Source: JAXLSZ01 sp046330315
GTDB lineage: Bacteria; Actinomycetota; Thermoleophilia; Solirubrobacterales; 70-9
Length of the DNA: 64,000 nt
Assembly: GCA_046330315.1 (NCBI GenBank)
Contig: JAXLSZ010000004.1
Coordinates: 310,001 to 374,000, forward strand
Reading direction: 5' to 3'
Part shown: in pieces, positions 8,658-16,262 of the stretch
Position numbering within the stretch: position 1 is the first letter of the stretch
How the letters are laid out: the number at the start of each line of letters is the position of its first letter
The notes under the pieces: model-generated
Told to the model about the DNA's origin: nothing
The model's input: only the letters and a program-made list of their open reading frames with translations
Databases searched by the model: none
Made by a program: the position numbers and the translations under genes

Positions 8658-8882
8658 GCCCGCCCTGCCTCTCCTCCGGGGTCCGTGGGTCGCGCAGCGA
8701 AGGCTTCGCCTGCCGGTTACCGCGAGCCGCTTCACCACCCGGCCGCCGCGATGCCAGGAGGCGTTGTATCGTGCGTCCGACGAGATGAAGTTGGCCTGGC
8801 CAACCCGGCCAGGCAGCGAAGGCCCACGGCATTCATCGAAGCGGACGGTTCCGATCGGGCGGGGTTGGGGGGAGGTCAAGAG

Positions 8883-10115
8883 ATGCGGGGAGCGATCAAG
8901 GGCAACGGGTGCAGTTTGAGCGCTCGCTCCCGGCGGGCACTGCCGCTCCGCTGGCTTCCGCGCGAGGAACCGGGCAGGGGGTTGATCGGGGTGGGGGGCT
9001 GGCTCGGGTTGGCGGTCGCTGTTGCCGCTCTCGGCGCTGGCCCGGAGTCGGCGGCGCAGGCGAGGCCCTCCTGCGGGTCCGCCCGCATGGCGACCAAGCC
9101 CTCGGGACTCAAAGACTGCCGGTCGGAGTCGCTCCTTCGTGCCGGCTCGGCGCCCGCTTCCGGCGACGGGTTCAAGGTCGTTGCGCAGACCCGGCGGGTT
9201 TCGACGCTCTACTACTTGGCCGGAGACGCGGGCACCCTTCAATACTGGGCGGCGCAGACCAACGGAAAGCACCGGCGCCTCATCTTCAGCGTCGACGAGG
9301 GAAACGGCCTGATCAGGCCCAATCGCAACGGCGGCTGGACCCCGTGCTGCGCGCGCATCTACGCGTTCGGGCGGGAAGAGAGGAACGGGGCCCGGCTGAT
9401 CCATATCGGCGTCGACGGCCGGGGCAAGGAGACCCTCCCCGGCCGATTGCCGCCCTCCTACGACGGTGACGAGGTGAGCCAGAGATCCGGCCGCTCTGTC
9501 ATTGACGAAGGACTGGGCGCGAGTACGCATCTCGTGCTGATGGAAAGAAATGGAACGAGAAGGACCATCTGGTCGCCGCCCAATGGTGACGTGTACGGCC
9601 CGGACTCGCCGGCGATCTCCCCGAGCGGAACCTCGATCGCCTTCACGACGTACGACACCAACCCGTGGCAGCCCTGCAACTATCCTCAGCTCGACGTGAT
9701 ATCCAGCACCGGGTCGGGCTTCCACTCGATCTACCAGGGACAGGATCAAGGCCGCTCGCCGGAAGACTTGAGCTTCTCCGTCCAGGGAGGTCGGATGGTC
9801 TTCACCGACAGCGTTGGGATCTCCGAAACCTGCAACGTCTGGCCCTCCAACGAGAGCCGCGACATCTACCTCGCGAACACCCTCGGATCTGGGGCCCGCC
9901 GGATCACCGACACGACCTTGACCGACGAGGAACAGCCGATACTCAACCCGCAGGCCACCCAGATCGCCTTCACCACGGAGCAAAGCGGGGACCTCTACAT
10001 CGTGCCGACCGGCGGCGGCCACCCGCGCCACTTCGCCCACCTGCGAATCAGCGCGATCACTCCGTATGTATGGCTCGACACCAGGTGGCAGCGGCGAAAG
10101 AGGGTAAGGCACTAG
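8883..10115 (+). CDS. TolB-like propeller protein, exported
   Basis: 410 residues. A strongly basic N-terminus, then a hydrophobic segment (about 34-58, GVGGWLGLAVAVAALGAGP), suggests export or a membrane anchor. The body has PD40-type blades, clearest at SPAISPSGTSIAFTTYD and QPILNPQATQIAFTTEQ. It is Cys-rich for this family (paired Cys in WTPCCARIY, single ones in PCNYPQ and ETCNVW), which fits an extracytoplasmic protein with disulfides. ATG 8883 has a GGGGGAGG ribosome-binding site. It lies divergent to the propeller lipoprotein at 7719-8645, so the two may act together. Ligand unknown. Confidence 0.7.
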   Translation: MRGAIKGNGCSLSARSRRALPLRWLPREEPGRGLIGVGGWLGLAVAVAALGAGPESAAQARPSCGSARMATKPSGLKDCRSESLLRAGSAPASGDGFKVVAQTRRVSTLYYLAGDAGTLQYWAAQTNGKHRRLIFSVDEGNGLIRPNRNGGWTPCCARIYAFGREERNGARLIHIGVDGRGKETLPGRLPPSYDGDEVSQRSGRSVIDEGLGASTHLVLMERNGTRRTIWSPPNGDVYGPDSPAISPSGTSIAFTTYDTNPWQPCNYPQLDVISSTGSGFHSIYQGQDQGRSPEDLSFSVQGGRMVFTDSVGISETCNVWPSNESRDIYLANTLGSGARRITDTTLTDEEQPILNPQATQIAFTTEQSGDLYIVPTGGGHPRHFAHLRISAITPYVWLDTRWQRRKRVRH

Positions 10116-10271
10116 CGCCGCGTCGGCTCAGTCCTCGATGGCCACGGATCAGCGCGTCCTCAACCGCCGCCGCGAACATTGTCGATGGCGCTTCCTCGAA
10201 GCTCTCGAGGTTCTGGAGCACGACCGCGACGCTCTCCAACGACACGACCCGCAGCATCGCGCCCTCGAGCC

Positions 10272-10318
10272 ATGCCGGGGGAGGGACTCGAACCCCCGAC
10301 ACGCGGATTATGATTCCG
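10272..10318. repeat. Left attachment site (displaced 3' half of tRNA-Met)
   Basis: 47 bp identical to 17468-17514. It covers the discriminator base, acceptor 3' strand, T arm, variable loop and anticodon region of tRNA-Met but not the D arm, so it cannot make a tRNA. Identity ends at 10318. Confidence 0.9.
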
Positions 10319-10360
10319 GCCCGCCGAAGTTGATTTGGCTCAGGAATCGGCTTTCTAGTG

Positions 10361-10423
10361 CCGTTACGGTCGGTCAAGATCGCCCTGGTTCTGCAGAATC
10401 GGGGACACATTGGGGACACATTT
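10361..10423. promoter_or_regulatory. Left subterminal repeats of the element (candidate integrase arm sites)
   Basis: Holds the palindrome CCGTTACGG (10361-10369, followed by TCAAGATCGCC) and a tandem pair of GGGACACATT-type 11-mers (10402-10423). Both motifs recur, in the same order counted inward from the attachment site and in the same orientation, inside the right end at 17390-17448. Binding by the integrase or excisionase is inference. Confidence 0.55.
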
Positions 10424-10441
10424 CTCGTCCGCCGTCGACAT

Positions 10442-10447
10442 TACGGT
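10442..10447 (+). promoter_or_regulatory. -10 box of the integrase gene
   Basis: TACGGT, 7 nt before ATG 10455. The surrounding TTACGGTCGGT also occurs at 10364-10374, so the promoter shares sequence with the subterminal repeat and could be autoregulated by whatever binds there. Confidence 0.45.
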
Positions 10448-10454
10448 CGGTGGC

Positions 10455-11675
10455 ATGAACCCGTCGTTCCTTCGACCCACACCGGTCAGCGGGCACGTCT
10501 TCCGCAAGCGCCGCAAGTCCGGCGATCGCTGGATGGCGAAGTGGCGCGACTCGGCGGGCCAGCACCAGCGGGTGCTCGGTCGGTCGTGGACGGGGCGGGG
10601 GAGGGCGCGGGACGGGTTCCTGACCAAGCAGGGTGCGCAGCGCGAGCTCGATGTGATCTTGGCCGACGCGCGGCGCGGGCAGCTGGTCGCCCCTGCGCGC
10701 CCGAACGGCGGCGTGAGCTTTGCCGAGGCCGCGGCGGAGTGGCTTCGCTACGTCGAGCATGACCGCAAGCGCCGCCCCTCCACCGTGCGCGACTACCGGA
10801 TCGTGGTCGACGGGGTGCTGCTCCCCGCCTTCGGGGAGGCGCCGCTCGAGGCGATCACGAGCGGTCACGTCGATGCCTTCCGGGCATGTCTCGTCGCGGA
10901 GGGCCGTCTCTCGGCCCGGACGATCAACAAGTACCTTGCCCTGCTCCACGGGATCCTCAAGCGTGCTCAGCGCGTCTACGGGCTTGCGGCAAACGCCGCC
11001 GCGGGCGTCGAGCGCCAGCCGGTGCGACGATCGGGAGACTTCGATGTCCTGACCGCCGCCGAGGTTGAGGCCCTCGCCCGCGCCGCCGGCTCGATGCAGG
11101 ACGCTGCGGTCTTCACCACGGCGGCCTACGCCGGGCTTCGCCTCGGCGAGCTGCGGGCGCTGCGCTGGCGCGACATCGACTTCTCAAAGCGACTTGTGCA
11201 TGTCCGCCGCTCCTACGTGCAGCGCGACGAGGGCGTGCCGAAGTCGGGTCGGGTCCGCAGTGTTCCGATGATCGACCAAGTGGCGCGCGAGCTCGATCAG
11301 CTCAGCCGACGTGAGCGCTTCACCGATGGCGAGCATCTCGTCTTCTGCAACGTGGCCGGCGAGCACTTCGACGACTCGGCACTCCGCCGCCGCTTCTACG
11401 CGGCCCGCGAGCGCGCCGGCCTGAAGCCAATCCGCTTCCACGACCTGCGCCACACCTTCGGCACCCTCGCGGTCCAGGTCTTCCCGCTCTCCGACGTGAA
11501 GGCCTACATGGGCCATGCGGACATCGCGACGACGATGATCTACGTGCACCACGTGCCGCGGGTCGATGCGGCGAAGCGGCTCTCGGCAGCGCTTGCAGAT
11601 ACCGTTTCGGCTCAGCCGCTGTCGGGTCGGCGTCCCGCGGCGATGGACAACTCGGGTCGTCAAGTGACTACGTGA
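10455..11675 (+). CDS. int: Tyrosine integrase of the element
   Basis: 406 residues. An N-terminal AP2-like arm-binding region (about 10-75: KRRKSGDRWMAKWRD, LTKQGAQRELDVIL) is followed by a SAM-like core-binding domain (about 85-180) and the catalytic domain. Catalytic residues are visible: Arg in GLRLGELRALRW, Lys in VPKSGRVRSVPM, His-x-x-Arg in HDLRHTF, His in GHADIATT and Tyr in TTMIYVHH. ATG 10455 is preferred over TTG 10410, which lies inside the GGGACACATT repeats; a TACGGT -10 box sits 7 nt before the ATG. It reads inward from the left attachment site and should catalyse integration at the tRNA-Met 3' end. Confidence 0.93.
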   Translation: MNPSFLRPTPVSGHVFRKRRKSGDRWMAKWRDSAGQHQRVLGRSWTGRGRARDGFLTKQGAQRELDVILADARRGQLVAPARPNGGVSFAEAAAEWLRYVEHDRKRRPSTVRDYRIVVDGVLLPAFGEAPLEAITSGHVDAFRACLVAEGRLSARTINKYLALLHGILKRAQRVYGLAANAAAGVERQPVRRSGDFDVLTAAEVEALARAAGSMQDAAVFTTAAYAGLRLGELRALRWRDIDFSKRLVHVRRSYVQRDEGVPKSGRVRSVPMIDQVARELDQLSRRERFTDGEHLVFCNVAGEHFDDSALRRRFYAARERAGLKPIRFHDLRHTFGTLAVQVFPLSDVKAYMGHADIATTMIYVHHVPRVDAAKRLSAALADTVSAQPLSGRRPAAMDNSGRQVTT

Positions 11676-11688
11676 ATTGTCAAATGAC
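11659..11688. promoter_or_regulatory. Twin palindromes before the nucleotidyltransferase gene
   Basis: GTCAAGTGAC (11659-11668) and GTCAAATGAC (11679-11688) are two GTCA-N2-TGAC palindromes with centres 20 bp apart, about two helical turns. They overlap the integrase stop and lie 23 to 52 bp before ATG 11711. They are a likely operator for the winged-helix domain of the encoded nucleotidyltransferase (autorepression, as in many toxin-antitoxin operons); binding is inference. Confidence 0.45.
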
Positions 11689-11710
11689 TGCTAAGGTTGT
11701 CACGTTAGAT

Positions 11711-12334
11711 ATGGACGTCTCCCGACCCTATGGCGTGATCTCGCACCCGCTCGACGGCGCGGTTCTCCACGTGCTGACCGGAACGACTGCCCCGCTCACC
11801 GGGCGTCAGGTGGCGCGCCTATCCCCCGAAGGGACTCAGCAGGGAGTCGGGAAGGCTCTCAACCGGCTGGTCGACGAGGGGCTGGTGGAGCGTGAGGAGG
11901 CCGGGCCCTCGGCGCTATACCGGCTCAACCGCGGGCACCTGGCGGCACCGGCCATCGATCTGCTCGTCAACCTTCGTCGGGAGTTTCTAGACCGGCTGCG
12001 GCGATCGTTCGAGGAGTGGAAGATAGGGCCCATGCATGCGTCGATGTTCGGCTCGGCAGCCCGCGGCGACGGCGATGTCGAGAGCGACATTGATCTGTTT
12101 ATCGTCCGTCCCGAGGGGGTGGATGCCGAGGACGCGACATGGCGCAACCAGCTCGACGAGCTGGCTCGCGATGTCGGGCGCTGGACGGGCAATCACGCCG
12201 GCATCGTGGAGCTCTCGGCAGATGATCTGGCCGACCTGCGCCGTCGGCGGCCACCGGTCCTCAAGGAGCTCGACGCCGACGCGATCACTCTGGCAGGGCC
12301 GGACGTGGCCAAGCTCCTGCGAGGCGCGTTGTGA
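11711..12334 (+). CDS. Winged-helix nucleotidyltransferase (MNT-type antitoxin candidate)
   Basis: 207 residues. Residues about 5-80 form a winged helix (LTGRQVARLS...QGVGKALNRLVDEGLVEREE, then SALYRLN). The pol-beta-type minimal nucleotidyltransferase follows, with FGSAARGDGDVESDIDLF fitting exactly the GS-x10-DxD signature of MntA-type AMPylating antitoxins. ATG 11711 (MDVSRPYGV) is chosen because this actinobacterial family characteristically starts MDVSRPY; GTG 11672 and ATG 11684 are in frame upstream but lie in the operator. The stop overlaps the next gene's start. In type VII pairs the enzyme AMPylates and silences a HEPN toxin; that role here is inference. Confidence 0.75.
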   Translation: MDVSRPYGVISHPLDGAVLHVLTGTTAPLTGRQVARLSPEGTQQGVGKALNRLVDEGLVEREEAGPSALYRLNRGHLAAPAIDLLVNLRREFLDRLRRSFEEWKIGPMHASMFGSAARGDGDVESDIDLFIVRPEGVDAEDATWRNQLDELARDVGRWTGNHAGIVELSADDLADLRRRRPPVLKELDADAITLAGPDVAKLLRGAL

Positions 12335-12750
12335 TGGTGAGGCAGCGTGGCCGAACGCAAGCATGCTCGGCAGCGGAAGCGCGAAGCCGGCGCAGCCAGG
12401 CTCGCAAGTTTCTTGAGGTCGCCGAGATAGCAGCCAGCGAAGGAGAGCAGGATCCGGAGTACGCGAGCGTTTCAGCCTCGCTCGCCGTCCTAGCCGGGAT
12501 CGCCGCCGCCGACGCTGCCTGCTGCAAGGCTCTGGCCGAACGTTCGCGCTCCCAGGACCATCACGACGCTGAACAGCTCCTGAGCAAGGTCGCCGGCGGG
12601 GCCGGGGCAGCAAAGCAGCTGCGGGAGCTGATCAACCTCAAAGACGCGGCCCACTACGGGTTCTTCGACGTGAGCCGCGCCGAGCTGACGAAGGCCTTGC
12701 GCCGGGCCAAGGCGCTGCTCAGGTTTGCCGACGAGGTGCAGGGTCGGTGA
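12334..12750 (+). CDS. HEPN-like helical protein, partner of the nucleotidyltransferase
   Basis: 138 residues, all-helical, translationally coupled to the nucleotidyltransferase gene (TGATG overlap; GTG 12331 also possible). The core reads ASLAVLAGIAAADAACCKAL, then SRSQDHHDAEQLL, then LINLKDAAHYGFFDVS and a C-terminal helix. This layout matches the HEPN-like partner found beside MDVSRPY-type nucleotidyltransferases in actinobacteria. The canonical RNase motif R-x4-6-H is not exact: the conserved block is LKDAAHYG, with Arg nine residues before His. It may be a divergent RNase toxin or a non-catalytic HEPN relative. Confidence 0.6.
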   Translation: MVRQRGRTQACSAAEARSRRSQARKFLEVAEIAASEGEQDPEYASVSASLAVLAGIAAADAACCKALAERSRSQDHHDAEQLLSKVAGGAGAAKQLRELINLKDAAHYGFFDVSRAELTKALRRAKALLRFADEVQGR

Positions 12751-12829
12751 TTTCCCCAGTCGCGGAGACGAGCCCAGCGCTCGGCCGGTGAGACGGGCTA
12801 TCTCCCGCAGCGGACACTGAACGCCGACA

Positions 12830-13141
12830 TCAGCGGCGCCCGAAGGTGTTCTCGGCGACCCAAGCCGCGAGATCCCCGCGAGCGAAGCGAAGCCCGCGGT
12901 CGCCGACCCGGACGTGCGGCAGCGCGCGGCTGCGCACGAGCTCGTAGACGGTGCTGCGCGGGACGTTGAGCAAGTGTGCGGCCTCGTGGGCGTTGAGGAG
13001 AGGCTCGGGCAGGCCGAGGACGCCGCCCGCCGCCTGCCGAGCGCTGGAGAGCGGCTCACGCTCCGAGTCACTGAAGAGCCCTGCCTGGCCCAGGGGTGCC
13101 GATCGTGGGCGTTGGGTGCTCTGCGCGGCTCGGGCTTTCAT
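12830..13141 (-). CDS. Excisionase-type helix-turn-helix protein
   Basis: 103 residues. The C-terminal 60 form a MerR/excisionase-type winged HTH: LLNAHEAAHLLNVPRSTVYE, then LVRSRALPHVRVGDRGLRFA and ARGDLAAWVAENTFG. ATG 13141 (MKARAAQ) has a good Shine-Dalgarno sequence (AGAGGGAG); the longer frame to 13192 adds residues with no support. Position and fold suggest a recombination directionality factor or a regulator of the element. It is transcribed against the integrase and toxin-antitoxin genes. Confidence 0.75.
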   Translation of the reverse strand: MKARAAQSTQRPRSAPLGQAGLFSDSEREPLSSARQAAGGVLGLPEPLLNAHEAAHLLNVPRSTVYELVRSRALPHVRVGDRGLRFARGDLAAWVAENTFGRR

Positions 13142-13189
13142 GCTCCCTCTGTCGATAGCGCGCAGGCGATGCGTCACTGATGGCGGCAG

Positions 13190-13203
13190 CACTTGGGCAA
13201 GTG
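13190..13203. promoter_or_regulatory. Palindrome upstream of the HTH gene
   Basis: CACTTGGGCAAGTG, a perfect palindrome with 6-bp arms, 49 to 62 bp upstream of ATG 13141, nested in a wider GTCAC ... GTGAC pair. Likely operator of the excisionase-type gene. Confidence 0.4.
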
Positions 13204-13360
13204 CAACTGTGTGACGGGGTGTGGCGGTGGGAGTGGCGGGGGGTATGAGCTTTGGCTCGTTGGCCGGTGCCGGACTTCGGCTGGCGAGGCGAGTCTCGCG
13301 GTCTGAGTTGGGCTATCGCTGCGAGGTGATGGTGCGTGGCAAGATGGCGTCGCCGAGCAG

Positions 13361-13394
13361 GAGACTGCATATAGCGTGATGGCCATGCAGTCTC
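13361..13394 (+). repeat. Perfect 10-bp inverted repeat across the hsdR start
   Basis: GAGACTGCAT (13361-13370) and ATGCAGTCTC (13385-13394) enclose both candidate start codons (13379 and 13385). In RNA it would fold the initiation site into a hairpin; in DNA it could be an operator. Confidence 0.5.
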
Positions 13395-13542
13395 AGCTCC
13401 ATCCTGAGCAGCGAGCCCGGATCGAGATCGATCGGATGCTTGAGGAGGCGGGCTGGGTTGTCCAGGACTATCGCTCCATCGATTGAACCGCCGGCCGGGG
13501 CATCGCCGTCCGCGAGGTTCCGACGAAATCCGGGCCGGTCGA
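13379..13542 (+). pseudogene. hsdR: Type I restriction subunit HsdR, N-terminal remnant
   Basis: From ATG 13379 the frame reads QLHPEQRARIEIDRMLEEAG, then WVVQDYRSID, and stops at TGA 13484. Past the stop the same frame continues as TAGRGIAVREVPTKSGPVDY, which is the expected continuation of an HsdR N-terminus (WVVQD...AGRGIAVREVP). It then runs directly into hsdM sequence. So the gene has lost nearly everything after about residue 55 and also carries a nonsense codon. Not functional. Confidence 0.8.
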
Positions 13543-14166
13543 CTACAGCACATCCGCTCGATGCTCAAGATTGGCGGCCGAGCCGCGATGGTCGTGCCGG
13601 ACAACGTGCTGTTCGAGGGCGGGGCCGGAGAGACGATTCGCCGCCGTCTAGTTGAGGATTGCAACGTGCACACTTTGCTCCGCCTGCCGACCGGGATTTT
13701 CTACAAACCGGGCGTGAAGGCCAACGTCATCTTCTTCGAACGGAGGGCCGCGGCGTCGGAGCCGGCGACCAAGGAGCTCTGGGTTTACGACTTGCGCACC
13801 AACCAGCACTTCACCCTGAAAACCAGGCCGATGGCGCGTGAAGACCTCGCCCCTTTCGTCGATGCGTTCAGGCCGGGACAGCAGCTGACCGCCCGCGAGG
13901 AGACCGAGCAATTCAAGCGCTGGAGCTACGAGGCCCTGGGTGAGCGTGACGGCTTCAACCTCGACATTTGGGCTGATATCAAGGACGAGTCCTTAACCGA
14001 CATTGAGACCCTGCCCCCTCCGGAGGTCATTGCGGAGGAGATTGTCGAGCACCTCTCATCAGCCCTGGAACAATTCGAGGCGGTGGCGGAGGAGCTGCGA
14101 GCCGACCAGAGTGGCGTAGCAGGATCGCCGGGAGACGCCGTGCAGGAACTGCTCTCCGGGGACTGA
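13543..14166 (+). pseudogene. hsdM: Type I DNA methyltransferase HsdM, C-terminal remnant
   Basis: About 207 codons of the C-terminal part: MLKIGGRAAMVVPDNVLFEG, then LLRLPTGIFYKPGVKANVIF, ELWVYDLRTNQHFTLK and a C-terminal helical tail. The AdoMet-binding motif I and the catalytic NPPF, which lie further N-terminal, are missing; the join to the hsdR remnant is near 13543 (hsdR GPVDY into hsdM LQHIRSML). No hsdS follows. The frame is otherwise clean, so the deletion may be recent. A start inside the remnant could give a protein, but without the catalytic part. Confidence 0.85.
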
Positions 14167-14230
14167 GACGCGGGGTTCTCTCTTTCGCCGGGTAGGGGCG
14201 AGAAATCGTCCGCCCCGGCTTTACCCAGCA

Positions 14231-14608
14231 ATGGAGAGTCAAGGATGCACTCCCGCAGCCAATCATGTGGTTCTTTCCTCGGCCCGAATCGCGGGCCACG
14301 TCGCGAACGGGCGAATTCCTCCGACCAGGGAACTGTTCCTGCTTTCAGCCGCGATCGTCGAAGGGATGCGACAGGGCGATGCGCATGCCGTCGCGCTTGG
14401 CCTCGATGCTGTTGCGGGTCTACTGGATAGCCTGCCGTGGGAAGCCCCTTGGGAGGGGTGTCGGGGTCACCTGACGGCGGCGATGGAGTTCTCCTGGCTG
14501 CTCCGCGAACAGACCTCACCGCTTCGCAGTCATCTGACGGAACCGTACGCTCGTACTGGAAGTCACACCTCATCATCATCAGGAATCGGACATTTTGGGA
14601 TGAGCTAG
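14231..14608 (+). CDS. Possible small protein, unknown
   Basis: 125 codons after the hsdM remnant, where hsdS would be expected; it does not resemble HsdS. The middle reads like helical protein (RELFLLSAAIVEGMRQGDAH, then ALGLDAVAGLLDSLPWE) and third codon positions there favour G and C. The first 20 and last 30 codons look less convincing. No Shine-Dalgarno sequence is seen and the 3' end overlaps the convergent AlbA_2 gene by 4 nt. Weak call. Confidence 0.3.
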   Translation: MESQGCTPAANHVVLSSARIAGHVANGRIPPTRELFLLSAAIVEGMRQGDAHAVALGLDAVAGLLDSLPWEAPWEGCRGHLTAAMEFSWLLREQTSPLRSHLTEPYARTGSHTSSSSGIGHFGMS

Positions 14609-15585
14609 CGGGATCGCTGCATCTTGTAGTAGCGACGCCGAGCGTCTTCTAGGAAGGAGGCATCTGCCTCGATCTGATCAACCAGCCACTCGACGAACGC
14701 GTCGCTGTACTGCCGTGAGCCGAACTTTGGCTGGTGGACGAAGTCGGGTGCGCTTTTCTCATTCAGATCGTGGACCGCCCTCACACTCTGGACGTTGAAT
14801 TGGTTGATCTGGGTTCCCGCGAGGCGTTCGTTGACTTTCGCAACGGCCTCTGTCTGACGGTACGGATGGGTCTGGTCCGGCGAGAGCCTGCCGTACACGG
14901 GCGCGCCTGGATCGGTTGTGACCTGAATCGTCATCGGCTTTCCGGTCTCGTCGACGCGTGCCCGGCGCAGCAGCGCCACCTCCTCTCCCGCCGACGCCTC
15001 CACCACCCGCCTCAGGTCGCGAAGCAATGTCGCCCGCACCTCCTCACGGTGACGCTCGACGATCCGCGCCAGGTCGCTTGTGAGCGCTGGCTCGCTCTTC
15101 GCTCCGTGGCGAACATAGAGGGTGCCCCGGGAGAAGGCCGTCTTTTGTTTGTTGTCCGCAATTGGGTAGGTGCCCGGCTTAGAGAAGACGAGCGGGATCT
15201 CGATCGGATCAATGATGATCAGGGCGGCCTTGGCCCGGCCGCGCTTTACCTCCCCGATCTCGAAGCCCGAGAAATGCTCGCTGGTAAAGCGGAAGACTTG
15301 ATCCGTGATCTTGGCCGGGTCGAGGTCAAGGATCGGGCTGAGGTTCGCGCGAGAGGGGCGTCCGTTATTGCGGACCCCGATCACGATGACGCCCCCGCCG
15401 CTGTTGGCGATCGCCGCCAGGTCTTTGACCAATTCGCACCACGAGGCGCTCGAACTCGGGTCGAACTCCTCCTTAAAGTCGAGATAGCGGGATTCCCGTT
15501 TGGCGGTCCGGGCACGCTCAAGCGACTGGCGCCGCTGACGTTCCAGGGCGGACTGGCGTCTCTGTTGCTCTGTTCGCTGAGCCAC
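14605..15585 (-). CDS. AlbA_2 (Schlafen-type) domain protein
   Basis: 326 residues. After an Arg/Gln-rich N-terminal helix (1-30) comes an AlbA_2 domain: ESRYLDFKEEF (31-41), WCELVKDLAAIANSGGGVIV (49-68), IGVRNNG, later GTLYVRHGAKS. This fold occurs in Schlafen-like nucleases and in many phage-defence and transcription-linked proteins. The C-terminal half (about 190-326) is not recognised. The gene is transcribed alone from a GTG start, towards the left end, in a mobile element with restriction remnants. A defence role is plausible but inferred. Confidence 0.75.
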   Translation of the reverse strand: MAQRTEQQRRQSALERQRRQSLERARTAKRESRYLDFKEEFDPSSSASWCELVKDLAAIANSGGGVIVIGVRNNGRPSRANLSPILDLDPAKITDQVFRFTSEHFSGFEIGEVKRGRAKAALIIIDPIEIPLVFSKPGTYPIADNKQKTAFSRGTLYVRHGAKSEPALTSDLARIVERHREEVRATLLRDLRRVVEASAGEEVALLRRARVDETGKPMTIQVTTDPGAPVYGRLSPDQTHPYRQTEAVAKVNERLAGTQINQFNVQSVRAVHDLNEKSAPDFVHQPKFGSRQYSDAFVEWLVDQIEADASFLEDARRRYYKMQRSR

Positions 15586-15923
15586 TCAACTTGCGGTTGT
15601 ACCGCGAGCGTCGGCCATTCGCATTCGATACGTTGGCCAGCGCGATGACGGTAGCTCGAAAACTGGCGCAATTCGAGGCGCAAGAGAAATGAGAGTATTC
15701 CGATTTGCAGGCATAAAGCTTGAGAGCGGGGCGGTCTCGAAAACCGGCCTGGTTGGCGCCCGCTTCGTGCCTGAACCTAGCGCCGGATTCCGCTCTGTGG
15801 CGCTCGGGACCGCCCTAGTCCGGCGGTGGCTGGCGCGTGCCTGGCGCACGAGCGCGGAATTAGCGGCAATCCCTGTTCGCGGACAGCGTCCACTTCGGTA
15901 CTGTCGCTATCGATCCGCTTTCG
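15586..15923. other. Non-coding divergent interval inside the element
   Basis: 338 bp between the AlbA_2 gene (leftward) and the small gene at 15924 (rightward). Less GC-rich than the core. Contains possible -10 elements for both sides (TACAAC, minus, 15596-15601; TATCGA, plus, 15908-15913). The open frame 15689-15985 matches nothing I recognise and lacks a ribosome-binding site; no clear gene is seen. Confidence 0.4.
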
Positions 15924-16262
15924 ATGCATCCCCACGCCGTGGCTCCCGATTCCGCATCCGACTCGAAGGCTCGCCGTCATGCTGATGTGGCGCTCGTGGT
16001 CACCTACCACGAGGCTCGCCTCGGGGAGCTGCTCGAACGGATTCGCGAGGGATTCGGTCGCTACGACGCCGGCGAGCTGGATGCATTCGAGCTCGATTAC
16101 CTGATCCACTGCTACCAGCGCGCCGCCCGTGAGCTGTGGAAGCTCTGTGGTGACATCGGGGGCACCCAGGCGGGGTTCGTCGCCCGCACGCTCGAGGAGC
16201 TTCAATCCCGGGGCGAAAGCATCGACTGGTGGGAGCGTGGGAACCCGCGACGGGATAACTAG
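15924..16262 (+). CDS. Small acidic helical protein preceding pRiA4b ORF-3
   Basis: 112 residues. After about 20 disordered residues the body reads VVTYHEARLGELLERIREGF, then DAGELDAFELDYLIHCYQRA, ARELWKLCG and ESIDWWERG. I recognise the pattern (LD.GE.D.FELD.LIH.Y..AARELW.FC) as a small actinobacterial family of unknown function often near pRiA4b ORF-3 genes. The coding end overlaps the next gene by 26 nt, so co-translation is likely. No ribosome-binding site is obvious. Confidence 0.6.
   Translation: MHPHAVAPDSASDSKARRHADVALVVTYHEARLGELLERIREGFGRYDAGELDAFELDYLIHCYQRAARELWKLCGDIGGTQAGFVARTLEELQSRGESIDWWERGNPRRDN

Noticed and set aside
10057..10258. Small minus-strand gene left of the element (MLRVVSLESVAVVLQNLES...)
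   Set aside because: The reading looks protein-like for about 50 codons, but it overlaps the propeller gene antisense, has no ribosome-binding site and matches no family I know.
10272..10318. A second tRNA-Met gene
   Set aside because: Only the 3' half is present and the sequence diverges at the anticodon stem; it is the displaced attachment copy.
10410..10454. Integrase start at TTG 10410
   Set aside because: It lies inside the GGGACACATT repeats; ATG 10455 has a -10 box at the expected distance.
13543..14166. Functional type I DNA methyltransferase
   Set aside because: The AdoMet and NPPF motifs are missing and no specificity subunit is present.
15689..15985. Open frame in the divergent interval of the element
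   Set aside because: No ribosome-binding site, no recognisable motif, and it overlaps the better-supported gene at 15924 in another frame.
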